From positions 1-64,000 of the forward strand of contig CAMLLD010000029.1 of assembly GCA_946480785.1 (NCBI GenBank): a stretch of 64,000 nucleotides of DNA, in the 5' to 3' direction. A program made the position numbers and the translations under genes. Source of the stretch: an uncultured Blastocatellia bacterium. Lineage in GTDB: Bacteria; Acidobacteriota; Blastocatellia; Pyrinomonadales; Pyrinomonadaceae. The notes under the pieces were generated by a model. It had not been told where the DNA came from and made no database searches. It saw only the letters and a list, made by a program, of their open reading frames with translations. Within the stretch, counting starts at the first letter, position 1, and every line of letters starts with the position of its first letter. Below are positions 35,665 to 44,322 of this stretch, piece by piece.

Positions 35665-36411
35665 ATGGCAAGTACCCCCAACTTACACCGCCGCGTCAGC
35701 GACCGCCCGCTTTATTTGCTCGCAGCCGTCGTCATTCCGCTCATCGTGCTCGCGGGTTTTGCGCGCACTTACTATCTCAAAGGTTTTTTTGCGACGCCGC
35801 CGCTGCCGAATTTGGTCGTGCAAGTGCACGGAGTCGTGATGACTGCGTGGGTCGTGCTGTTCATCGTGCAGGTGACGCTAGTCGCAAGACGACGAACGAA
35901 GCTGCATATGCAACTCGGCATACTCGGCGCGGTTCTCGCGGCGCTCGTCTTCATCGTCGGCATACTGACCGGCATTTACGGCGCGGCTCGCTTTGTTAAC
36001 AATCCGAGTCTTACACCGCCGGGCGCGCCGTCGCCGTTGTCGTTTCTGATTATTCCGCTCGGCGACATGGTCGTCTTCGCGATTCTGATCAGCTTCGCCT
36101 TGTACTATCGCAGGCGCCTCGACATTCACAAGCGGCTAATGCTGCTCGCGGCGATCAATCTGCTGGTCCCGGCAGTCGCGCGCATTCCGCTCAGCTTCAT
36201 CGTCAACGGTGGACCACTCGCGTTTTTTGGTTTGGCGGATCTGGTGCTGATAGGTTTCGTGTTGTTTGACACGATCAGGCACAAGCGACTGCACCCGGCA
36301 TTTCTGTGGGGCGGACTGCTCATCATTCTCATGCAGCCCGCGCGCATTCTCTTCGCCGGCACAAACGCGTGGCTCAGTTTCGCCGCCGCGCTCGTGCGAC
36401 TGGTCCAGTGA
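35665..36411 (+). CDS. Multi-pass membrane protein (DUF2306-like)
   Basis: The 248-aa product has about seven hydrophobic helices, with histidines near helix ends (VQVHGVVMTAWVVLF, KLHMQLGILGA, LDIHKRLMLLAAINL). The HxxxxxxW and LHxxLG pattern resembles DUF2306/DUF420-type membrane proteins that may bind haem, but this is only a resemblance. The ATG at 35665 is preferred to the start at 35635. It converges with the next gene, and the two stop codons directly abut. Confidence 0.72.
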   Translation: MASTPNLHRRVSDRPLYLLAAVVIPLIVLAGFARTYYLKGFFATPPLPNLVVQVHGVVMTAWVVLFIVQVTLVARRRTKLHMQLGILGAVLAALVFIVGILTGIYGAARFVNNPSLTPPGAPSPLSFLIIPLGDMVVFAILISFALYYRRRLDIHKRLMLLAAINLLVPAVARIPLSFIVNGGPLAFFGLADLVLIGFVLFDTIRHKRLHPAFLWGGLLIILMQPARILFAGTNAWLSFAAALVRLVQ

Positions 36412-37239
36412 TTATTGGCGGCTACGGAAAAGATTATTCAATTCGACGCCCGAAGCCGCATCGCCAAACGCACCGAACGTCCCGTCGTTGGCAATCTCTT
36501 TCGCGGCACGAATGAACGCGCCCCACGCGACGCGCGCAAGCGCCGAGCCGACTGAAATACGGCGCACACCAAGCTCCGTCAGTTTCGCGAGCGTCAGGTT
36601 TGGTTCAGTGCGGTGCACGAGCACGTTCACCGGCTTCGGCACTACGGCTTTAACGATCGCGTCGATCTGCGAGTTGTCAGTGACACCCGGCGCGTAGAGA
36701 CAATCAGCGCCCACGTCAGCGAAGGCAGTCAAACGCCTGAGCGAAGTCGCAAACGGATCGCTGTCGCCCACGAGCCACGCTTCGCAGCGCGCGGTCAGTA
36801 CGACCGGCACGCCTGAATCATCAATCGCGCGGCGCGCGGCTTTGACTCTTTCAACCGCGAGCTCGAAATCGTAGAGACCTTTGGTTTCGCCCGGAATCGA
36901 ATCTTCGATCGAAACACCGGCGACGCCGGTTGCGACGCACAGCGCCACGTTCTCCGCGACGCGCTCAGGCTCATCAGCGTGGCCGTTTTGAAAATCAGCG
37001 TTGACGGGCAGCGGCGTGGCCCCGACGATCTCGCGGAAATGTTCGAGCACTTCATCACGCGGCACGGCGCGAATGTCGTCAGGCAATCCACGACTGAACG
37101 CGAAACCCGACGACGTAGTCGCTAACGCTTTGAACCCGAGATGATGCAGATAGACCGCGCTGCCCGCGTCCCACGGGTTCGGCAGCACGAAACAACCCGA
37201 CTCGTGTAGCTTTCTAAACGTCTCAACTGTATTTGGCAT
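36412..37239 (-). CDS. Isocitrate lyase / PEP mutase superfamily protein
   Basis: The 275-aa TIM-barrel protein shows the superfamily motifs: LPNPWDAGSA, TTSSGFAFSRG, the metal-binding NADFQNGHAD, VSIEDSIPGE and the TARCEAW strand. The group acts on C-C or P-C bonds of oxo-acids (methylisocitrate lyase, oxaloacetate hydrolase, phosphonopyruvate enzymes). The active-site loop lacks the KKCGH signature of isocitrate lyases, so it belongs to the smaller PEP mutase/oxaloacetate decarboxylase-like class. Its substrate cannot be decided from sequence. Confidence 0.85.
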   Translation of the reverse strand: MPNTVETFRKLHESGCFVLPNPWDAGSAVYLHHLGFKALATTSSGFAFSRGLPDDIRAVPRDEVLEHFREIVGATPLPVNADFQNGHADEPERVAENVALCVATGVAGVSIEDSIPGETKGLYDFELAVERVKAARRAIDDSGVPVVLTARCEAWLVGDSDPFATSLRRLTAFADVGADCLYAPGVTDNSQIDAIVKAVVPKPVNVLVHRTEPNLTLAKLTELGVRRISVGSALARVAWGAFIRAAKEIANDGTFGAFGDAASGVELNNLFRSRQ

Positions 37240-37265
37240 GGTCCGATCCTAACAGGAACAAATCT

Positions 37266-38048
37266 ATGAACAAAGTTGCGTTGTGTGTGATCTCGTTGTT
37301 GCTAATGACATCCTGGGTGTTGGCCCAAACCGCCGCGCCGGATGCAGCAGAGTTGACGAAGCTGCTGAACGACTTTCTCGCGGGCGCTTCGCGCAACGAT
37401 CCCGCGGCGCACGAACGTTTCTGGGCCGACGATCTGATCTACACGCGCTCGGCGGGCCGCCGCACTAACAAAGCCGAGATCATGCACGACCTGCATTCCG
37501 CGCCAGCGCCCAAGCCCGACGATCCGAAGCCGATCTACACCGCGGAAGACATTCGCATTCAGCAGTACGGCGACACGGCGATCGTCGCGTTTCGTCTCGT
37601 CGCAACGACGGAAGTCGACGGCGCGAAGCAAGTGCAGAACCTGCTCAACAGCGGCACGTTTTTGAAGCGCAACGGCAAGTGGCAAGTGGTGAACTGGCAA
37701 TCGACGCGCATGCCGCGCACAGAAGAAGAGAACCGGAAAGACGTCGCGGCAACAGTGGCTGCTTTTCGCCAAGCCTTCGTCGCTTCTGACGTCAAGAAGT
37801 TTACCGCACTCACCGATCCGACTTTCGTGTGGACGCAAGGCGCGAAGGAAGTCACGCGCGAGCAACTGATCGCCGGTATGAAGCTCGTCGCGGTAAACGG
37901 AGCCAAACTAGAAACGCCGGACGACACGATTGCGCTTTACGGTGAAACGGCAGTTGTTCGCGGTCAGGTGGCGGGCGTTCGGCACACGATGACGCTCGTT
38001 AACCAAGCCGGCGCGTGGAAGATCGTTGCTTTGCAAACGACCAACTGA
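37266..38048 (+). CDS. Secreted protein with two SnoaL/NTF2-like domains
   Basis: The signal peptide (MNKVALCVISLLLMTSWVLAQ) is followed by two NTF2-like alpha+beta domains, about 25-150 and 160-260. Each has the pattern of an N-terminal helix, FWADDLIYT or LTDPTFVWT, and a final KWQVVNWQ or AWKIVALQ strand. The two halves look like a tandem duplication. Such domains are ligand-binding or enzyme-like scaffolds; the function is unknown. The ATG at 37266 has AGGA upstream. Confidence 0.8.
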   Translation: MNKVALCVISLLLMTSWVLAQTAAPDAAELTKLLNDFLAGASRNDPAAHERFWADDLIYTRSAGRRTNKAEIMHDLHSAPAPKPDDPKPIYTAEDIRIQQYGDTAIVAFRLVATTEVDGAKQVQNLLNSGTFLKRNGKWQVVNWQSTRMPRTEEENRKDVAATVAAFRQAFVASDVKKFTALTDPTFVWTQGAKEVTREQLIAGMKLVAVNGAKLETPDDTIALYGETAVVRGQVAGVRHTMTLVNQAGAWKIVALQTTN

Positions 38049-38072
38049 GCTGATCCGGTGAGAACCTGCGGC

Positions 38073-38912
38073 CTACTGATTGGGTTGTTCTGGCTTGCGC
38101 GTGGGGGTTGCCGGGCGTTGCGCCGGCGGCGTCGCATCCATCTGGAGACGCCGCTGCTCCAGCCTCGCACGTAACGTGTCGACTTCGCTGTCCGCATTCG
38201 CCACTGAAGTTTCCAAACGCGTCTGACTGGTTTGCAGCAACCTCAACTGCGCCTCGGTGCGGGATTTCTGACTCTCGAGTTGCCGCCGGCGCGCGTCGCG
38301 CGCTTCTTCCGGATGCACGGTGCCGTAACCCTGCGTCGCACGATCGATGTTCTCCGGCTTCAACGCATATTCGATCTGCTCGAGCTGCGCTTCGAGGTCC
38401 GCAATCTTGCCCTGCACGTCAATCAACTGCGAGCGCAACTGCTCCGCTCGTTGCTCGGCGCGCGTGAGCCGCTCCATGTCGAGCTGATAACGATCGTCTT
38501 CCTGCATCTGCGTCAACTTCTCATTGAGACGGTTGACCTGATTGGAAAGATTGTTGATCGTGTTCTGCATGTCAGGCGAATTGGAGCCGGAAGGCGAGCC
38601 GGTCTCTGGCGCCGGAGTTTGCGCTGGCGCAGTGGCTTTCGGTTTCCAGCCCTGGAGTTGTTCACCGGAGTCAGTGCTGTTGTTCGACTCGCTGATGATC
38701 TTAACGTCGCCGGTTGTGGTCGTGCCGGTCGTAGCGGTGCTCGGCGGAGCAACGGTCGGATTCGTGATCACCGGCCGCGCGGGCGCGGGCCTCGCCGTGC
38801 GCCGCGTTCGCTTCTTCTTTCTCGTCTGCGCCTCGCCCGCGATCAGGCCGACAGTGAGAATGAGACAAACAGTGATTAAGACTTTGCTGAAATTTCGCAG
38901 GCGATCAGGCAT
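38073..38912 (-). CDS. Secreted coiled-coil protein of unknown function
   Basis: The 279-aa protein has a signal segment (about 8-28), a basic KKKRTRRTARP patch and a Thr/Pro-rich linker. A long coiled coil of about 130 residues follows (NLSNQVNRLNEKLTQMQE through LETSVANADSEVDTLRARLEQRR), with heptad-spaced Leu and Gln. A proline-rich end closes it. It could be a periplasmic or envelope spacer. The ATG at 38912 has AAGGAG 7 nt upstream; the GTG one codon earlier is less likely. Confidence 0.72.
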   Translation of the reverse strand: MPDRLRNFSKVLITVCLILTVGLIAGEAQTRKKKRTRRTARPAPARPVITNPTVAPPSTATTGTTTTGDVKIISESNNSTDSGEQLQGWKPKATAPAQTPAPETGSPSGSNSPDMQNTINNLSNQVNRLNEKLTQMQEDDRYQLDMERLTRAEQRAEQLRSQLIDVQGKIADLEAQLEQIEYALKPENIDRATQGYGTVHPEEARDARRRQLESQKSRTEAQLRLLQTSQTRLETSVANADSEVDTLRARLEQRRLQMDATPPAQRPATPTRKPEQPNQ

Positions 38913-39022
38913 CACGATGCTCCTTCTTTCGGCTTAAGATACTCCGCTAGTCCAGATGCCTTCAAGCTCCAGGCAGATGCTTGGCTTCCACGATGCGCTG
39001 AGTGGTTCCGTTCCAAAACCTG

Positions 39023-39769
39023 TCAAACACGGCGCGCGATCAGCTCATACAGTGCGTTTTTGAAGAAGACGCGTTTGAAACGGTCGCCGAGATGGCGCGG
39101 CGGCTGCTTGCGCGCGCGTGCCCGCGCCTCGTCGAGATGCGTGCTTTCGCTGAGGATTTGCAACGGCTGGCCGGCAAACAAGCGACTCGCTGCTGCGACC
39201 GTGAGATGCGTCGTGTGATCCGCGAACGGCCCGATTTCAAACGGCACGCCGAGCGCGCGCCAACCGGAATGAACACTCGCCGCAACCGCATACACCGGAT
39301 GATGAACATTGACGGTGAAATACAACAAACCGCCCGGTTTCAAGATGCGCGTTAACTCCGCGGCAATTCTTTGCGGTGACTCCGCGTGATCGACGACGTT
39401 GTCACACAACACCACGTCGAAACTGCAATCGCGAAACGGAAGCTGCTCCCCTGCGGCCGCGATCGTCGTCGCACAACTTTGCCAATGCGGAAACAGGCTG
39501 CGATAACTCACCGCCAAAGGATCCACACCGATCCCGCAGCGCGCGCCGAAGTAAAAGATCAAACCGTGCGCGCCGCTGCCGACTTCAATAACGCGCGCAT
39601 CGTCGTCGATCTTCGCAAACTGCTCGAGTCTCTCGCGTACACGCCGCGACGAGCGCTGCATCGCCGCGATCACTTCGTCCTCATGACCGCGCAGGTGCGC
39701 TGCTTTCTGCTGTTGATACTGTAGTTGGCGTTCGAGTGCTCGGTGGGCGAGTTTGTGCCGAGTGCTCAT
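39023..39769 (-). CDS. SAM-dependent methyltransferase (class I)
   Basis: The N-terminal helical region (about 1-60) is followed by the class I fold. Motif I is VIEVGSGAHG, motif II carries the acidic GIGVDPL, and the CDNVVDHAESPQRI and LTRILKPGGLLYFTVN segments match Methyltransf_11. The substrate is unknown. The start lies 10 nt after nadC, so it is the third gene of a valS-nadC-methyltransferase unit. Confidence 0.85.
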   Translation of the reverse strand: MSTRHKLAHRALERQLQYQQQKAAHLRGHEDEVIAAMQRSSRRVRERLEQFAKIDDDARVIEVGSGAHGLIFYFGARCGIGVDPLAVSYRSLFPHWQSCATTIAAAGEQLPFRDCSFDVVLCDNVVDHAESPQRIAAELTRILKPGGLLYFTVNVHHPVYAVAASVHSGWRALGVPFEIGPFADHTTHLTVAAASRLFAGQPLQILSESTHLDEARARARKQPPRHLGDRFKRVFFKNALYELIARRV

Positions 39770-39778
39770 CGAGAAAGA

Positions 39779-40633
39779 TTAGTAAGGCTGCACGTTGAAG
39801 CTGATCTTCATCGCGGGGGCGGCATTCGTCAGCGCCTCGACGCGAATCAGTTGCGCGCCCGCTTCCGCATACTCGCGCACGTTCGCCGGCGTGATGTGAC
39901 CGGTGCACTCGATCACGATCGTCTCCGAAGTCTCTCTCGCAACATCCGCAAGGCGCTGCAACTCTTCCGCACTCACACCGCTGAACACGATCACATCCGC
40001 GCCCGCGCTCGCCGCTTCCTTCACTTCGCTTTCGTTCGCCACCTCGATCGTGACCTTGTGCAGATAGCCGAGCTTCTCTTTCGCGCTTCTCACCGCGGCC
40101 GCCACGCCGCCGAGGATCGAAACGTGATTGGCAGTCACGACTACGCCGTCGTCCAAACCAAAGCGACCGTTGTAACCGCCGCCGAGTTCGACTGCGTATC
40201 GTTCGAGCAATCGTAGACCGGGAGTGGTCGCTCTTGAGTCAACGATCTGTGCGCCAGTTCCTTCCACTGCGATGACGTATTGATTGGTGAGAGTCGCGAT
40301 GCCGGAAAGCCGCTGCAACAGATTCAACGCGACGCGCTCCGCCGAGATCAGCACATCGGCGAACCCGACCATGCGCGCGATCACTTTCCCGGCTTCGACC
40401 TTTTCGCCGTCGGCGGCAAACGCTTCGAGTTGTTGCTGCGAATCGAGCGTGAGAAAAACTTCTTCGGCCGCTTCGAGTCCGGCAACGATCATCTGCTCGC
40501 CCGCGACGAAGCGCGCGCGGGCACGCGTGTTACGCGCGACGATCGATTGCGTCGTGATGTCGCCGCGCCCGAGGTCTTCGCGCAGGAAGAGTCCGATTTG
40601 CGAGTAGAGCGCGCCTTCGTCGATCCAGTTCAT
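39779..40633 (-). CDS. nadC: NadC homologue (quinolinate phosphoribosyltransferase family) with altered active site
   Basis: The 284-aa protein has the complete NadC architecture: LREDLGRGDITTQS, ERVALNLLQRLSGIAT, the TIM-barrel and the final EALTNAAPAMKISF. Three usually invariant basic residues differ. The TRKTTP motif reads SRATTP, the GGGxNHR motif reads GGGYNGR, and the IKDNH lysine is replaced (VVTANH). These residues normally bind quinolinate and PRPP, so activity is doubtful or the substrate differs. The start overlaps the valS stop by 4 nt (ATGA). Confidence 0.82.
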   Translation of the reverse strand: MNWIDEGALYSQIGLFLREDLGRGDITTQSIVARNTRARARFVAGEQMIVAGLEAAEEVFLTLDSQQQLEAFAADGEKVEAGKVIARMVGFADVLISAERVALNLLQRLSGIATLTNQYVIAVEGTGAQIVDSRATTPGLRLLERYAVELGGGYNGRFGLDDGVVVTANHVSILGGVAAAVRSAKEKLGYLHKVTIEVANESEVKEAASAGADVIVFSGVSAEELQRLADVARETSETIVIECTGHITPANVREYAEAGAQLIRVEALTNAAPAMKISFNVQPY

Positions 40634-43317
40634 TGCAGGTTCTCGACTGTTTGCCGGAGTTGTGAGGAACGTTGGGCGATCTCTGCGATGCGCGCGCGCA
40701 CTTCGTTGACGCGTTCGGCGGGCGCGCGTTCGACGAAGTTTGGATTGCTGAGTTGCGCTTCGAGTTTCGCTGTTTCGGTTTGAAGTTTTTGTTGTTCGCG
40801 ATTGAGGCGCTGGCGTTCCTGTTCGAAGTCGATCAGGCCTTCGAGTGGAATCGCGAGCTCTGCGCCGCCGCTTAGTATTGAGCGCGCGGAGGCTTTCGGC
40901 GCGTCGCCGAGAGTCAGGTCAGAAGCTCGCGTCAAACGCAGGATCTGCTGCTTCGCGGCGGTGATGAGTTGCTGCGTGTTCGCCGTTCCGCCTTGTATCA
41001 CCAGCGGCACGCGATCGGATGGTTTGATGTTCATCTCGGAACGAATGTTTCTGACGCGAGACACGAGATCGATGATTTCTTTCATCTCCGCTTCGGCTGC
41101 TTCGTCGATTAGTTGCTCGTTCGCTTGCGGAAAAGCGGTGAGCATGATCGTCGGCTCCGCGCCTTGATACGCGGGATGAAGTTGCTTGTCGCCCGGAAGT
41201 CTTAGCCACAACTCTTCAGTGATGTATGGCATGAACGGATGCAGCAGGCGCAGCGCCTGTTCGAGCACTGACAACAGTCGCGAACGCGCTTCACGCCGTC
41301 GCGGTGTGTCTTCCTCGCTCGTCACGTCGGTTTTCGTCAGCTCGATGTACCAGTCGCAGAAGTCGTCCCAGAAGAAGTGATACAACGTCTGCACCGCGGC
41401 GTGAAAGTCGTAAGCTTCCAGCGCCGCATTCACTTCCCTTGCTGTCTTATTTAACCGCGACAAGATCCATCGATCATGTAACTGCAGATCCGTGTCATCC
41501 GTGTTAATCCGTGGCCCTTCTGCGTTGAGCAAACAAAATCTCGCCGCGTTCCAGATCTTGTTCGCGAAGTTGCGATACGACTCGACCTGCTTCTCATTCC
41601 AGCGTGTGTCGGTGCTGCCGACCTGGGCCAGCGTGAGCCGCGTCGCGTCAACGCCGAACTTGTCGAACACGTCGAGCGGATCGACGCCGTTCATCTTCGT
41701 CTTCGACATGCGCTGGCCTTGCGGATCGAAAATCGTTCCCGTGATGAAGACGTCGGCGAACGGTTCTTCGCCGATGAACTTCATGCCCATCATCACCATG
41801 CGCGAGACCCACAAAAAGATGATGTCGCGCGCGGTCACGAGCACCGACGTCGGGTAGAACGTTTTCAGATCGTTTGTTTCGTTGGGCCAGCCGAGCGTTG
41901 AGAACGGCCAGAGCGCGGATGAGAACCACGTGTCGAGCACGTCCGGATCCTGCGTGAGCTCGGTCGTACCGGCTTTCTCCGCTGCTTCGGCTTCCGAGCG
42001 CGCAACGATCACTTCGCCGTCTTTCGTGTACCACGCGGGGATTTGGTGGCCCCACCAGAGTTGGCGCGAGATGGTCCAGTCGCGCAGGTTTTCGAGCCAG
42101 TTGGTGTAGACCTTTTCGTAACTCTCCGGCACGAAGCGCGGTTTATGTTCTTGCGACATCAGGCCGAGCGCGAGATCGCGCAACTGGTCCATCTTCATGA
42201 ACCATTGCGTCGAGATGAGCGGCTCAATCACCGTCTTGCAGCGTTCGCATTTCGAGATCGAGAACTCGTAGTCGACGACTTTTTCCAACAGGCCGAGGCG
42301 TTCGAACTCGGCGACGACTTTTTCGCGCGCGGCGTAACGGTCGAGGCCGGCGAAGTCTGCGCCGGCTTCGGGCGTCATCTTCGCGTGCGGATCGATCACG
42401 ACCACTTGCGCGAGGTTGTGACGCAAACCGAGTTCGTAGTCGTTTGGATCGTGGGCGGGCGTGATCTTCACCGCACCCGTGCCGAACTGCGGATCGACGT
42501 ACTCGTCAAACACCACCGGGATCTCTCGATCCGTGAGCGGCAACAGGATCGTCTGTCCTCCCAGATCGCGGTAGCGATCGTCGTTCGGGTTCACGGCCAC
42601 CGCGGTATCGCCGAGCATCGTCTCCGGCCGCGTCGTCGCAACCGTGACGTAGCGCGTGTCATCGTTGTGACCTTCGCCGCGGTCGTTGTTCCGCTTGATC
42701 GGATAACGCAGATAGTAGAGTTTCCCCTGCTGCGGCAGCTTCTCGACTTCGAGATCGGAGAGCACCGTTTGGTCCGTCGGGCACCAGTTGACGATGCGGT
42801 TGCCGCGATAGATCCAGCCTTCTTCATAAAGCCGCACGAAGACTTCGCGCACCGCGCGCGACAGATCCTCATCCATCGTGAACTTCTCGCGCGACCAGTC
42901 GACCGACGCGCCTTCGCGGCGCATTTGCACAGTGATCTGGCTGCCGAATTCGTGTTTCCACTGCCACACCCGCTCGACAAACTTCTCGCGGCCGAGATCG
43001 TGTCGCGACTTCCCTTCCTTCTTGAGCGCGCGCGACACCATCAACTGCGTCGAGATCCCCGCATGGTCCACCCCGGGCAGCCACAACGTGCGGAACCCAC
43101 TCATCCGCTTATGCCGCGTCATGACGTCCATGAGCGTGTGTTGCAGCGCATGGCCCATGTGCAGCGAGCCGGTCACGTTTGGCGGCGGAATGACGATGCT
43201 GAAAACGGGCGCATCCGGATCCTTATTGATCTCCGGCGCAAACGCCCCGCTCCGTTCCCAACGTTCGTAGTGGTGTTGTTCAGCTTCTTTCGGGTCGTAC
43301 TGTTTGGGGATATCCAT
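40630..43317 (-). CDS. valS: Valyl-tRNA synthetase
   Basis: ValS charges tRNA-Val. The class I signature is NVTGSLHMGHAL (HIGH), and the KMSKS-type motif is GQRMSKTKMNG. The editing domain (about 190-350) and zinc-binding SKCERC motif are present. The anticodon-binding and C-terminal coiled domain ends SQLRQTVENLQ. The 895-aa length is typical. At about residue 600-611 the insertion GPRINTDDTDLQ is encoded by a dispersed repeat. The gene is followed by nadC with an ATGA overlap. Confidence 0.96.
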   Translation of the reverse strand: MDIPKQYDPKEAEQHHYERWERSGAFAPEINKDPDAPVFSIVIPPPNVTGSLHMGHALQHTLMDVMTRHKRMSGFRTLWLPGVDHAGISTQLMVSRALKKEGKSRHDLGREKFVERVWQWKHEFGSQITVQMRREGASVDWSREKFTMDEDLSRAVREVFVRLYEEGWIYRGNRIVNWCPTDQTVLSDLEVEKLPQQGKLYYLRYPIKRNNDRGEGHNDDTRYVTVATTRPETMLGDTAVAVNPNDDRYRDLGGQTILLPLTDREIPVVFDEYVDPQFGTGAVKITPAHDPNDYELGLRHNLAQVVVIDPHAKMTPEAGADFAGLDRYAAREKVVAEFERLGLLEKVVDYEFSISKCERCKTVIEPLISTQWFMKMDQLRDLALGLMSQEHKPRFVPESYEKVYTNWLENLRDWTISRQLWWGHQIPAWYTKDGEVIVARSEAEAAEKAGTTELTQDPDVLDTWFSSALWPFSTLGWPNETNDLKTFYPTSVLVTARDIIFLWVSRMVMMGMKFIGEEPFADVFITGTIFDPQGQRMSKTKMNGVDPLDVFDKFGVDATRLTLAQVGSTDTRWNEKQVESYRNFANKIWNAARFCLLNAEGPRINTDDTDLQLHDRWILSRLNKTAREVNAALEAYDFHAAVQTLYHFFWDDFCDWYIELTKTDVTSEEDTPRRREARSRLLSVLEQALRLLHPFMPYITEELWLRLPGDKQLHPAYQGAEPTIMLTAFPQANEQLIDEAAEAEMKEIIDLVSRVRNIRSEMNIKPSDRVPLVIQGGTANTQQLITAAKQQILRLTRASDLTLGDAPKASARSILSGGAELAIPLEGLIDFEQERQRLNREQQKLQTETAKLEAQLSNPNFVERAPAERVNEVRARIAEIAQRSSQLRQTVENLQ
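41488..41520. repeat. ATCCGTG-type dispersed repeat inside valS
   Basis: The plus strand reads ATCCGTGTCATCCGTG, then TTAATCCGTGGCCCTTC. It is the same element as at 34207-34239 and is related to 61519-61546. It keeps the valS frame and codes for the peptide GPRINTDDTD on the minus strand. Confidence 0.65.
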
Positions 43318-43349
43318 GCGTAATGATCGTCTCTCCAGGGAAAGCGTAA

Positions 43350-43379
43350 AGTCTACGCCAGACTGTATGTAAACTTCAA
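43350..43379 (-). promoter_or_regulatory. Possible promoter of valS
   Basis: On the minus strand, -35 TTGAAG (43374-43379) and -10 TAGACT (43350-43355) are 18 bp apart and lie 33-62 bp ahead of the valS start. Each box matches 4 of 6 consensus bases, so the call is tentative. Confidence 0.35.
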
Positions 43380-43385
43380 AACACG

Positions 43386-43403
43386 TTTACCGTCGACAGT
43401 AAA
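43386..43403 (+). promoter_or_regulatory. Palindromic operator candidate of the toxin-antitoxin operon
   Basis: TTTACCGTCGACAGTAAA is an 18-bp palindrome with one mismatched pair, 42 bp before the antitoxin ATG. Type II antitoxins commonly repress their own promoter through such sites. It lies between the divergent valS and antitoxin genes. Confidence 0.45.
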
Positions 43404-43445
43404 TCGTACTTGAAAAAGTTTGAGACTAAAGGCACACTGCCCGCC

Positions 43446-43661
43446 ATGACTGATAAAGAACTCGTCCAGGACTTACTCGAACGAATGCCGGACGACACCT
43501 CACTACAGGACATTGCCTACGAACTGGAGTTCATCGCAGCCGTAGAACAGGGTATGGCTGAGATCGAGAACGGCCAGTGGGTTACTGCCGAAGAAATTGA
43601 ACGCGACCTCACCGCATGGCTTACAGAGTCAGATTCTCACAATCCGCCCGGTCGGACATAA
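43446..43661 (+). CDS. Antitoxin-like protein of a ParE/RelE-type toxin-antitoxin pair
   Basis: The 71-aa acidic protein (LVQDLLERMPDDTSLQDIAYELEFIAAVEQGMAEIENGQ and so on) is all-helical in pattern. It resembles small antitoxins of RelB/'addiction module' type with an EEIERDLTAWL end. The ATG at 43446 (MTDKELV) is preferred to an upstream in-frame start. The toxin gene starts 46 nt before its stop. Overlapping translation of the antitoxin ahead of the toxin is typical. Confidence 0.75.
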   Translation: MTDKELVQDLLERMPDDTSLQDIAYELEFIAAVEQGMAEIENGQWVTAEEIERDLTAWLTESDSHNPPGRT

Positions 43662-43918
43662 ACGAAATTGTTCGATACATCTCGACCGACGACCGCAACC
43701 GAGCGTTTCGCTTTGGCATGTTGCTGGTTCGACAGGCGTTGAGTTTGGGCCACTTTCCTGAGCGCGGCCGAGTGGTACCTGAGTTTGGCGAACAGTCCGT
43801 TCGCGAGATTATCGTTCGAGCGTACCGAATCATCTATCGCGTCGACCACCGGAGCCGGTCGGTGGTGATATTTCGCTTTTGGCATGCCGGAAGAGCCAGG
43901 CCGGAGTTGCCTGAGTAA
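43616..43918 (+). CDS. RelE/ParE superfamily toxin
   Basis: The 100-aa basic protein begins with VRFSQSARSDINEIVRYIS and has the central FPERGRVVPEFG segment. It ends IVRAYRIIYRVDHRSRSVVIFRFWHAGR, the beta-sheet signature of ParE/RelE toxins. RelE-like members cleave mRNA on the ribosome, and ParE-like members poison gyrase; the sequence is closer to ParE in pattern. It overlaps the antitoxin gene by 46 nt. Confidence 0.85.
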   Translation: MAYRVRFSQSARSDINEIVRYISTDDRNRAFRFGMLLVRQALSLGHFPERGRVVPEFGEQSVREIIVRAYRIIYRVDHRSRSVVIFRFWHAGRARPELPE

Positions 43919-43993
43919 AGACCTTCAGCGTACTAAAAGCCTCACACGTGTTCCCGACTTGAAAGACGAAAATTCCGCGTTCAGACTTGACTC

Positions 43994-44320
43994 ATGACAA
44001 CTGGGTTATCGGGAACAAACGATACAGCTTCCAGCGACACAAGCCTGACCGACAAGGAGTTCGTCATGGATCTGCTGCGCCGTTTGCCGGATGATGTGAC
44101 TATCTATGACATTGCGCAGAAGCTGGAGTTTGTGGCGGCGGTGCGGCAGGGGTTGGTGGATGTAGAGGCAGGACGCTGCGTTTCCATCGAACAGATAGAA
44201 CGCGACCTCAGTTCGTGGAGTGTGACAGTTGGTCACAAACGCAAACGTCGCGATAAGGCACGCAACAAACGAAAAGCAGGTGACTCGTTAAAGCCACCTG
44301 CTCCACTTGCAAAGGCGTAG
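43994..44320 (+). CDS. Orphan antitoxin-like paralogue
   Basis: The core (LTDKEFVMDLLRRLPDDVTIYDIAQKLEFVAAVRQGLVDV and so on) is clearly related to the antitoxin at 43446, and the EQIERDLSSW end is shared. No toxin follows. The last 30 residues are basic and low in complexity (KRKRRDKARNKRK) and end in KPPAPLAKA. The DNA there contains an AGCAGGTG...CACCTGCT hairpin, so the tail is probably derived from a repeat. It looks like a duplicated and decayed antitoxin locus. Confidence 0.65.
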   Translation: MTTGLSGTNDTASSDTSLTDKEFVMDLLRRLPDDVTIYDIAQKLEFVAAVRQGLVDVEAGRCVSIEQIERDLSSWSVTVGHKRKRRDKARNKRKAGDSLKPPAPLAKA

Positions 44321-44322
44321 CG

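Noticed and set aside
38916..39022. Short frame ending near 38930 that could extend the methyltransferase by frameshift
   Set aside because: The methyltransferase already has a complete fold and stop at 39023; the extra frame is only about 22 codons and has no family match.
42043..43323. 426-codon open frame on the plus strand
   Set aside because: It is opposite valS, whose HIGH and KMSKS motifs are clear; the His/Arg-rich translation is an antisense artefact.
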